DNA of 11,810 nt from DASSUW01 sp035717845 (GTDB taxonomy: Bacteria > Actinomycetota > Thermoleophilia > Solirubrobacterales > Solirubrobacteraceae): assembly GCA_035717845.1 (NCBI GenBank), contig DASTIC010000279.1, positions 1 to 11,810 of the forward strand, read 5' to 3'. Under the pieces are notes generated by a model. The model was not told the origin of the DNA. It did not search any database and saw only the letters and a program-made list of their open reading frames with translations. The translations under genes and the position numbers were made by a program. Shown here piece by piece: positions 6,147 to 11,810 of this stretch (position 1 is the stretch's first letter; every line of letters starts with the position of its first letter).

Positions 6147-6158
6147 GTTTTTTCGATA
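6141..6158. promoter_or_regulatory. Second, degenerate ArsR operator O2
   Basis: TATCAA (6141-6146) and TCGATA (6153-6158) form a 6-bp inverted repeat with one mismatch across a 6-bp T-rich centre. The right arm TTCGAT repeats the half-site of O1. O2 covers the -35 of the arsO promoter and the -10-like TATCCT (6157-6162) of arsR2, so one repressor could silence both directions. Confidence 0.5.
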
Positions 6159-6170
6159 TCCTGTTCGGTC

Positions 6171-6527
6171 ATGACAGCGCTACCGCTCGTCCAGTGCTGC
6201 GCGCCGCTGGCAGCGCCCGCGCTGAGCGACGATGAGGCGGGCGAGCTCGAGACCGTCTTCAAGGCGCTCGCCGACCGTCACCGCGTCAAGATCCTCAACC
6301 GCCTCCTGGCCGCCGGCGGAGAGGCGGTCTGTGTCTGCGAGTTCGAGGACATGCTCGGCCTCAAGCAGTCCACGGTCAGCTACCACCTCAAGCAACTGCT
6401 CACCGCCGGCATCGTCGAGCGCGAGAAGCGCGGCTCGTTCGCGTACTTCTCGATCGCCCCCGGAGCACTCGGGCGGGTCTGCACGCTGCTCGGCTCCTCG
6501 ATCGAGTCGCCTGCGCTCGCCGGATAG
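6171..6527 (+). CDS. arsR: ArsR-family arsenite-responsive repressor (ArsR2)
   Basis: This 118-residue ArsR/SmtB winged-helix repressor differs clearly in sequence from ArsR1. Its cysteines are Cys9-Cys10 in the N-terminal arm and Cys54-Val-Cys56 in the helix before the recognition element. It thus combines a CgArsR-like N-terminal pair with the Cys-X-Cys of the E. coli ArsR type. The recognition helix lies in KQSTVSYHLKQLLTAGIV (65-82), followed by the wing (EKRGSFAYFSI). The gene diverges from arsO, and the operators O1 and O2 lie in the 101-bp spacer, so it probably represses arsO-MFS and itself. ATG 6171 follows TATCCT by 8 nt with no Shine-Dalgarno, suggesting a leaderless message. Confidence 0.93.
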   Translation: MTALPLVQCCAPLAAPALSDDEAGELETVFKALADRHRVKILNRLLAAGGEAVCVCEFEDMLGLKQSTVSYHLKQLLTAGIVEREKRGSFAYFSIAPGALGRVCTLLGSSIESPALAG

Positions 6528-6554
6528 CTGCGTCAGCGCGCGCCGGGGGCGCAG
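6528..6554 (+). terminator. Possible terminator of arsR2
   Basis: Right after the arsR2 stop there is a GC-rich structure: CTGCG (6528-6532) pairs with CGCAG (6550-6554), and the competing GCGCC-GGG-GGCGC (6540-6552) is a tight hairpin. There is no T-run. It could end arsR2 transcription. The remaining sequence to 6673 shows no gene or clear signal. Confidence 0.3.
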
Positions 6555-6673
6555 ACCAGGGCATTTCACGGGCACGACGTGGGGCCGGGTCGAGCGCCCG
6601 CGAGAACGGTAGTAGGTCGATCGCGTAGCCGCCCGACGCGGAGACGCCGTTCAGGGCATGGCCAACGACGGAA

Positions 6674-6699
6674 GCGGGCCGCGGAAGGCCGCGGCCCGC
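6674..6699 (-). terminator. Strong GC hairpin terminator of the methyltransferase-DUF3455 operon
   Basis: GCGGGCCGCGG and CCGCGGCCCGC form a perfect 11-bp stem around the tetraloop AAGG. It starts 15 nt beyond the DUF3455 stop codon on the minus strand. There is no real T-run after it, as is common for terminators in this type of genome. It would also stop any read-through from arsR2 in the other direction. Confidence 0.75.
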
Positions 6700-6714
6700 A
6701 TCCGGCGGGGAGCG

Positions 6715-7254
6715 TCAGCTGCCGGTCTCCTTGAAGAAGACGTAGTCGGCGCTGTAGGGCACCTCGCGCTGCTGCGAGACGGTGTCCGCGGTGCAGTCAG
6801 CCGCGGCGGGAGCGAGGCCGCCCATGGTGTTGATGCGCTGGATGTAGCTCGTGGCGGTCAGCCGGTCGCCGTCGGGGCCGGCGGTCGTCGAGTCGGCCTT
6901 GAGGCGCAGCCAGTCGACCGCCGTCGGGTCGACGGTCACGCCCGTTTCGCGGCGGCCGACGACGGTGCTGCCGTCGAGGGCTTGCCACGTCGGGCCGCCG
7001 TAGTGGCTGCCGAGCGGCCTGCCGTTCTCCGCCGTCAGCGTCGCCCGGGGGGCGAGCAGCCGCCAGGCGTGGCCGCCGGCGACCGGGGTGCAGGCGTAGA
7101 TCTGGACGCCCTCGGCGTGAGCGGTCAGGTACGGCTTGTGGGGGCCGGTGACGGCGATCTCGCCCGGGACGCCGGGCGCGGCGGGACCGGCGATGGCGGC
7201 CGCCGGGGCGGCCGCGGCGACCGCTGCGACCGCGGCGATGAGCAGGCGCTTCAT
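6715..7254 (-). CDS. Secreted DUF3455-family protein
   Basis: This 179-residue exported protein of unknown function matches the DUF3455 family. It starts with a signal peptide (MKRLLIAAVAAVAAAAPAAA, cleavage likely near residue 22). The mature part has the family landmarks GVQIYACT (49-56), HYGGPTWQALDGSTVVGR, DWLRLKA, YIQRINTMGG and VPYSADYVFF at the end. Two cysteines, Cys55 and Cys154, could form a disulfide outside the cell. ATG 7254 lies 1 nt after the TGA of the methyltransferase (TGA-T-ATG), with AAGG 9 nt upstream, so the two genes are one transcription unit. The 11-bp-stem terminator follows. No enzymatic motif is visible and I assign no function. Confidence 0.87.
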   Translation of the reverse strand: MKRLLIAAVAAVAAAAPAAAIAGPAAPGVPGEIAVTGPHKPYLTAHAEGVQIYACTPVAGGHAWRLLAPRATLTAENGRPLGSHYGGPTWQALDGSTVVGRRETGVTVDPTAVDWLRLKADSTTAGPDGDRLTATSYIQRINTMGGLAPAAADCTADTVSQQREVPYSADYVFFKETGS

Positions 7255-7255
7255 A

Positions 7256-8071
7256 TCAGCCGACCTTGTGGGCGACGGTGATCAGGTACTCGGCCTCCAT
7301 GTGCAGGCTGCCGTCCGTGGCCTCGTTGCGGCGCTCGGCCAGCGCGAGCATCTCCGCGCGGCAGTCCTCCCAGCGACCCTCCGCGGTGAGGCGCTCGCGC
7401 GCCTTCACGGTCGGCCCGTAGGCGGTCTCCATGAACGACACCCAGGCCTCCGCCGACGCGAAGCGCCACGGGTTGTGGCCGCGGTCGAAGTCGAGCATGA
7501 CCCGGCTGCCCTCGAACAGGCGGCGGACGTGGTCCGTGCTCCCCCACAGCGGCGGCGGGGACGCGAACGCGGGCGGGGCGGGCAGGTAGCGGCCGAGGAT
7601 CTTGAACAGCTCGCCGATCAGGCCCTCGGGGGTCCAGTTGACGAGGCCGATGCGCCCGCCCGGACGGCACACGCCGGCCAGCTCCTGCGCGACGATCTGG
7701 TGGCGCGGCGCGAACTGCACGCCGAAGGCCGACAGCACGCGATCGAAGGACTCGTCCTCGTACGGGAGTGCCTCGGCGTCGCCCTCCATCCAGTCGACGA
7801 CGACATCGGCGGCGGCGGCGCGCGCCCGCGCCGTCTCGAACAGCTCGGGCGTAAGGTCGAGGCCGACGACCTCCGCGCCCGCGGCGGCGGCCCGGATCGC
7901 GAGGTTGCCGGTCCCGGTGGCGACGTCGAGCACCCGCTGGCCCGGCTGGATGTCCATCCGCGCGAGCAGGTCGCGCGGCGGCACCTCGTCGATGTGGCGG
8001 GCTACGGCCGCGTAATCACCGGCGGCCCAGGTGGCACGGTGCACGAGCTTGAGCTCGGCGACAGGGGTCAT
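7256..8071 (-). CDS. Class I SAM-dependent methyltransferase
   Basis: This 271-residue methyltransferase has the Rossmann-like class I fold. Motif I is VLDVATGTGNLAI (47-59), Asp72 ends the second strand (VGLDLTPE), and GDAEALPYEDESFDRVLSAFGVQF (97-120) carries motifs II and III. The Gly-Gly turn (CRPGGRIGLVNW) comes before strand 5. This is the UbiE/Methyltransf_11 type that acts on small molecules. The C-terminal half (PPPLWGSTDHVRRLF) resembles uncharacterised actinobacterial members. The start at ATG 8071 has an AAAGGA at 8084-8079, 7 nt upstream. The gene follows the SARP-like regulator by 90 bp, with a tandem 11-bp repeat in the gap, and precedes DUF3455 by 1 nt. Methyl acceptor unknown. 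Confidence 0.9.
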   Translation of the reverse strand: MTPVAELKLVHRATWAAGDYAAVARHIDEVPPRDLLARMDIQPGQRVLDVATGTGNLAIRAAAAGAEVVGLDLTPELFETARARAAAADVVVDWMEGDAEALPYEDESFDRVLSAFGVQFAPRHQIVAQELAGVCRPGGRIGLVNWTPEGLIGELFKILGRYLPAPPAFASPPPLWGSTDHVRRLFEGSRVMLDFDRGHNPWRFASAEAWVSFMETAYGPTVKARERLTAEGRWEDCRAEMLALAERRNEATDGSLHMEAEYLITVAHKVG

Positions 8072-8129
8072 GTGGGGGTCCTTTCGAACGGTGGGAAGCG
8101 GACGCGGCGAGTGTCCGCGACCGCCGTTG

Positions 8130-8151
8130 CGAGAACCCTGCGAAAACCCTG
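8130..8151 (-). promoter_or_regulatory. Tandem 11-bp direct repeat, candidate SARP binding site
   Basis: On the minus strand CAGGGTTTTCG (8151-8141) is followed immediately by CAGGGTTCTCG (8140-8130), which differs at one base. SARP activators bind direct repeats whose starts are 11 bp apart, one helical turn, usually overlapping the -35 region of the target promoter. The repeat lies just after the stop of the SARP-type gene and upstream of the methyltransferase. A poor third unit (CAACGGCGGTC) follows in phase. No convincing -10 box is seen, as is usual for activator-dependent promoters. Confidence 0.55.
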
Positions 8152-8161
8152 TCGGCCGCCG

Positions 8162-11100
8162 CTAGCGTGCGGGCGAGGCGAGCGCGAGCTCGCGCTGCAG
8201 CCGCACCATTCCCAGCTCGCGCGCGGTCACGGCGGCCCGCGCGGCCGGCTCCGCGGCGCGGGCGTTCTCGCCGACGCGGCGCAGCGCGGCGGCGAGCCCG
8301 GCCTGCGAGCGCGCCTCGTATGGCCGCGCGCGCATCGCCCGCGAGCGCTCGATCGCCCGCTCGAACGAAGCCGCTGCCTCCGCCGGGCGGTCCTGCAGCA
8401 GCCGCATCGCCCCGACGCTGTAGGCGACCGGCCCGAGTGTGCTCGCGCTCGGACCGAGCACCACCCAGAAGTCGCCGTACGACGCCAGCAGCGGTTCGAC
8501 CCGGGCGGCGAGCTCCGCATCGCCGAGCTCGGCGACCACGTGCGCGACCTGCGCGAGGCGCGCCACGAAGTTGCTGTCGCGCGGGGTCGACGCGAAGCCG
8601 CCGTCGCTCATCGCCTCGATCAGCTCCCGCGCGTGCTCCGGCCGGCCGGCTTGCGCGTGCGCCCAGGCGAGCGCCGGCCGCCAGCCGGGCGCGGCGATCT
8701 GGCGCGCCAGCCGCTCGAACAACGGCGCGTGCGGAGCCAGCTCGCCGCGCTCGTTGAGGAGCGAGAGCGTGTTGGTGCCGTGGAACTGGGCATGGATCGG
8801 CGTGAGCAGCCGCCCGTCCGCCTCCTCGCGCTCCCCGCGCTCGAACATCTCGTGCGCGATCCGCGCGCCGCGCTCGTAGTCCCCTTCCAGCGCGGCGCGC
8901 ATCGAGCGCATGGCGTCGCGGTGGATCAGCAGCGCGGGCTGCTGTGAGGCCTCGGCGAGCTCGGCCTGGCGCGCGAGGTGCGCGTCGGCCTCGTCGAGCC
9001 GGCACAGCTCGAGCAGGGCGCCCGCGCGCCAGATGTGCGCGTCGGCGGCGCAGGTGATCGCGGCGTGCGCCTCGGTCAGCTCGATCAGCTCCGCCGCGAG
9101 CTCCAGCCGGTCCGCCGCGCGGCCTGGCCGCCAGCGGGCATGCAGGGCGCCGGCCAGCGCCGCCGCCAGCGGTTGGGGCTCGCCGAGCCGGCGCGCCATC
9201 GTGACCGCCTCGTCCGCGGTCGCCCGCACGTCGGCTTCGGGGACCTGGGCGACGAAGTGGCGGTGGACCGCGATCCGGGCGAGGACCTGCGCGCGCATCG
9301 GGGAGTCGTCCGTCGGCAGCCGGCGCAGGGCCTCTTCCAGCAGCGCGACGTTCTCGGCGTCCTCGACGCCGTACTGCTCCCACGTGCCGCCGGCGTGCCC
9401 GAGCGCCGCGCGGGCGAAGGCCGGCGCGGCGCCGGCGGAGCGGGCGGCGACCGCGGCGCGGGCGAAGCTCGCGCGCGCCGCCTCCCACTGGCCGGCGTCC
9501 GCCTGGGCGGCGGCCAGCGCGTTCTCCAGCCGGGCGAGCCCGGCCTGGTCGACGTGCTCGGCGTCTCGTCGCAGCCGGGCCGCGGCCTCCAGCAGCCGGA
9601 CCGCCTCGTCGTAGGCGAGCCGGGAGGCGGCCTGCGCGGCGGCGCGCTCGGCGTACGCGACGGCGCGGTCGGCCGCCCGCGGCCCGGCGGCGCAGAAGTG
9701 CCGCGCCAGCTCGGCTAGCCAGGGGTCCGGCCGCGCGCCATGGACCTGCTCGATCGCCTCGCCGATCCGCAGATGCAGCCGCGCCCGCCGGGTCGCCGAC
9801 AACTCGGCCTCGAGCGTCGTGCGCAGCAGGGCGTGGGCGAACGAGTAGCGGCCGGGCGTGCTCGGAACCTCGGCCAGCAGCGCTCCGCGCACCGCGGCGT
9901 CGAGCACGTCGAGCAGCTCGTCCTCGGGGAGGCCGGCGACGCGCTCGAGCAGCTCGAGGTCGAAGTCGCGGCCGATCAGCGCGGCGACGCCGAGCACGCT
10001 GCCGGCGTGCTCGGACAGCCGGCCGACCCGGGCCGCGATCACGTCGCGCACGCCCTGGGGCACGCCCGCGTCGGCGATCCGCGCGCCGTCGAGCTCCTCC
10101 AGATGGCGCGCGAGCTGCTTTACGAAGAAGGGGTTGCCGCCGGTCTCCGCGTGGATCGCGGAGACGGTGCCGGGCGCCGCGTCGCCGCCGATCAGCTGCG
10201 CGACCTCCCGCTCGTCCATGCCGTCGAGGCGTATGCGCGGCAGCTCGCGACCGCGCTCCAGCTCGGCGAGCAGCTCCGGCAGCGGGTGGCCCGGCTGCAG
10301 CTCGGTGTCGCGGAACGTGCCCACCATCAGGACCGCCCCGAGCCGCGGCTCCTTGGCGACGTGGCGGGCGAGCAGCAGCGACGACCGGTCGGCCCAGTGC
10401 AGGTCGTCGACGATCATCAGCACGGGGCCGTCCGCCGCGAGCCGGCGCACGACCGCCACGACGGCGCCGAACATCTGGCGGCGGCGCGTCTCGGGCTCGC
10501 CCACCGGCGGTAGGCCGGCGAGGTCCGGCAGGCGCTCATGGATCTCCGGCAGCAGCCTGGCCAGCTCGGGGGCGCCGCTGACGAGCTCGGAGAGCTCGGG
10601 CTGCGGCATGCGGGCGAGTTGCGGTCGCAGCATGTCGATCCAGGGCCCGAACGGGAAGAGCTCTTCCTCGTCGCAGCGGCCGTAGAGCACCTCGAAGGCC
10701 GGCATCCGGTGCGCCAGCTCCGCGAGGATGCGCGTCTTGCCGATGCCGCCCTCGCCGCTGACGAGCACGAGCCCGGTCTCGCCGGCGGCGGCGTGCTCGG
10801 CGCGCTCGCGGAGCCGGCGCAGGATCGCGTGGCGGCCGACCCACGCCGAGGCCCGCGACTGGGCGAGCCGCTCGGGGAGCCGGTCGGGCGCGGGTACGCG
10901 AGACGGCGGCGGCGCGGGCGCGTCGCCGGTCAGCAGCCGTTGGTGGAGCGCCCGCACGGCCTCGCCGGGCGCCGTCCCCAGCTCGTCGCGCAGCAGCACC
11001 CGCAGTCGCTCGTAGGCGGCCAGCGCCTCGGCAACCTCACCACGCGCGGCCAGCGCCTCCATCAGCAACCTGTGCCCGGCCTCCCGCAGCGGCGCCTCGC

Positions 11101-11662
11101 GCACGAGCTCCGCCGCCGCCCGCTCCGCGCCGTCGGCGTGCCCGCCGCCGAGTGCGAGCCCCGTCTGCGCCCGGACCGCCAGCGCGCGCAACCGCAGCTC
11201 CTCCAGCTCCGCACGGCGCTCCTGCACCCACGGGGCCCCGTGGCCGACCATAAAGCCCCGGCCCGCGACGTCGGCCGCCGTGGAGGCGGCCTCCCACGCC
11301 GCGGCCCAGTCGCCGGCGGCGAGCGCGACGCGTGCCCGCTCGGCGGCCCCGTGCGCCTGCTCGATGTCGATCTCCGCGCCGCCCGGCAGCGACAGCGTCA
11401 ATTCGCGCCGGCCCGGGAGCACCTCACGACCGACCGCCAGGCGCACCTTCGACAGCAGCGCGCTCAACGCCTCGTCGGGATCCGATGGCGGCCGGTTCGG
11501 CCACAACGCCCCGATCAGCTCGTCACGCGAGACCGGCCGCTCCCGGTTGACCGCCAGCACCGCCAGCACCAGCGGGCCCTGGCGACCCGGCAGCCGGTGC
11601 TCGACCCGCTCCCCGCCGAGCTCGACCTCCAACCGCCCACACAGCCGGATCCGAGCAATCAC
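8162..11662 (-). CDS. SARP-type large regulator: winged helix, BTAD, AAA ATPase, TPR-like
   Basis: This 1166-residue cytoplasmic transcription regulator belongs to the AfsR/SARP group. An OmpR-like winged helix occupies about residues 3-95 (LVLAVLAVNRERPVSRDELIGALWP). A bacterial transcriptional activation domain follows to about 245 (AYERLRVLLRDELGTAPGEAVRALHQRLL). Next is an AAA/STAND ATPase with Walker A GEGGIGKT (303-310) and Walker B VLMIVDDLHWAD (414-425), then GNPFFVKQL. From about 640 to the end the protein is Ala/Glu/Leu-rich and helical like TPR repeats, the usual place for ligand or protein sensing. There is no C-terminal LuxR helix-turn-helix. The start is GTG 11662-11660 with no Shine-Dalgarno; TAGCGT lies 6 nt upstream, so the message is probably leaderless. 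It likely activates the methyltransferase-DUF3455 genes behind it. Confidence 0.9.
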   Translation of the reverse strand: MIARIRLCGRLEVELGGERVEHRLPGRQGPLVLAVLAVNRERPVSRDELIGALWPNRPPSDPDEALSALLSKVRLAVGREVLPGRRELTLSLPGGAEIDIEQAHGAAERARVALAAGDWAAAWEAASTAADVAGRGFMVGHGAPWVQERRAELEELRLRALAVRAQTGLALGGGHADGAERAAAELVREAPLREAGHRLLMEALAARGEVAEALAAYERLRVLLRDELGTAPGEAVRALHQRLLTGDAPAPPPSRVPAPDRLPERLAQSRASAWVGRHAILRRLRERAEHAAAGETGLVLVSGEGGIGKTRILAELAHRMPAFEVLYGRCDEEELFPFGPWIDMLRPQLARMPQPELSELVSGAPELARLLPEIHERLPDLAGLPPVGEPETRRRQMFGAVVAVVRRLAADGPVLMIVDDLHWADRSSLLLARHVAKEPRLGAVLMVGTFRDTELQPGHPLPELLAELERGRELPRIRLDGMDEREVAQLIGGDAAPGTVSAIHAETGGNPFFVKQLARHLEELDGARIADAGVPQGVRDVIAARVGRLSEHAGSVLGVAALIGRDFDLELLERVAGLPEDELLDVLDAAVRGALLAEVPSTPGRYSFAHALLRTTLEAELSATRRARLHLRIGEAIEQVHGARPDPWLAELARHFCAAGPRAADRAVAYAERAAAQAASRLAYDEAVRLLEAAARLRRDAEHVDQAGLARLENALAAAQADAGQWEAARASFARAAVAARSAGAAPAFARAALGHAGGTWEQYGVEDAENVALLEEALRRLPTDDSPMRAQVLARIAVHRHFVAQVPEADVRATADEAVTMARRLGEPQPLAAALAGALHARWRPGRAADRLELAAELIELTEAHAAITCAADAHIWRAGALLELCRLDEADAHLARQAELAEASQQPALLIHRDAMRSMRAALEGDYERGARIAHEMFERGEREEADGRLLTPIHAQFHGTNTLSLLNERGELAPHAPLFERLARQIAAPGWRPALAWAHAQAGRPEHARELIEAMSDGGFASTPRDSNFVARLAQVAHVVAELGDAELAARVEPLLASYGDFWVVLGPSASTLGPVAYSVGAMRLLQDRPAEAAASFERAIERSRAMRARPYEARSQAGLAAALRRVGENARAAEPAARAAVTARELGMVRLQRELALASPAR

Positions 11663-11668
11663 GCCGCC

Positions 11669-11674
11669 ACGCTA
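11669..11674 (-). promoter_or_regulatory. Candidate -10 box giving a leaderless SARP-regulator message
   Basis: TAGCGT on the minus strand fits the TAnnnT -10 pattern, and its end is 6 nt from the GTG, the usual distance to a transcription start. No good -35 is present 17 bp upstream. That region instead has a short direct repeat (GTCGTGCA at 11690-11697 and GTCGTGGCA at 11698-11706, plus strand), which may bind a regulator. Confidence 0.35.
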
Positions 11675-11810
11675 CGCGACGGCCGTGCTGTCGTGCAGTC
11701 GTGGCAGCCCGAGCGAGGAGGTGCGGGTGTCCTCCTCGGGCGCGACGCGCCGTGGAGCGGGATCGGGGTCAGCGGACGATGCGCCGCCGGGGTTCTGCGG
11801 GAGGTCGGGG
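11675..11810. other. Unresolved right-edge sequence with an 8-bp hairpin
   Basis: CGAGGAGG (11714-11721) and CCTCCTCG (11731-11738) form a perfect stem with a 9-nt loop; GCCCGAG (11707-11713) can pair alternatively with CTCGGGC (11735-11741). Two gene readings compete. On the plus strand GAGGAGG is a strong Shine-Dalgarno 5 nt before GTG 11727, opening a frame to the edge (MSSSGATRRGAGSGSADD). On the minus strand a frame from the edge stays open to TAG 11674-11672 with high third-position GC (PDLPQNPGGASSADPDPAP). I cannot decide between a divergent gene start, a gene tail and a plain terminator. Confidence 0.3.

Noticed and set aside
4732..6174. 480-codon open frame on the plus strand
   Set aside because: Antisense to the ArsO-like gene, whose FAD and NAD(P) motifs are unmistakable on the other strand; no motif in this frame.
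7136..8947. 603-codon open frame on the plus strand
   Set aside because: Runs antisense across three convincing minus-strand genes and contains only low-complexity Arg/Ala/Gly/Val sequence.
8016..9488. 490-codon minus-strand frame overlapping the SARP-type gene
   Set aside because: Arginine-rich shadow in another frame of the same strand; the SARP-type reading has recognisable domains throughout.
1..11810. Search for tRNA, rRNA, CRISPR arrays, insertion sequences and attachment sites
   Set aside because: No tRNA-like cloverleaf, spaced repeats, terminal inverted repeats or transposase frames were recognised by eye on either strand.

Overview
The window comes from a very GC-rich genome with dense coding, high third-position GC, GTG starts and several start codons that lack a Shine-Dalgarno sequence. 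Together with a SARP-type regulator, a DrrAB-like exporter and CgArsR-like ArsR proteins, this points to Actinomycetota. A soil lineage such as Thermoleophilia or Streptomyces relatives is possible, but the sequence alone does not fix the class. I see no rRNA, tRNA, CRISPR array, transposase or integrase.

Region 1 (1-1941) is a drug-export module. An ABC-2 permease, cut by the left edge, and a DrrA-type ATPase overlap by 4 nt on the minus strand. A divergent TetR regulator lies 59 bp away across a spacer with two small palindromes. TetR converges on the next operon across two tandem hairpins (1951-1980).

Region 2 (1988-6527) is an arsenic-resistance island with an unusual content. A metallophosphoesterase follows the wreck of an arsC gene, which keeps its N-terminal three-helix domain and its last helix but has lost the catalytic core. 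A divergent ArsR (ArsR1) has CgArsR-type cysteines. ArsR1 runs tail to tail into an MFS transporter, and the two stop codons share the palindrome CTAG. The MFS gene overlaps by 4 nt the end of a flavoprotein monooxygenase (ArsO-like) with a cysteine-containing tail. A second ArsR (ArsR2) diverges from arsO across a 101-bp spacer with one near-perfect operator and one degenerate operator. No Acr3 or ArsB pump is in the window and the only arsC is broken, so the ArsO-MFS pair, and perhaps the phosphoesterase, are the functional candidates.

Region 3 (6674-11662) reads leftward on the minus strand. An 1166-residue SARP-type regulator (winged helix, BTAD, AAA ATPase, TPR-like) is followed by a class I methyltransferase and a secreted DUF3455 protein, and an 11-bp-stem terminator closes the unit. 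In the 90-bp gap between the regulator and the methyltransferase is a tandem 11-bp direct repeat, the spacing expected of a SARP binding site, which suggests that the regulator controls the two genes downstream.

The last ~150 bp at the right edge cannot be resolved: either the tail of a minus-strand gene or the start of a plus-strand gene fits.
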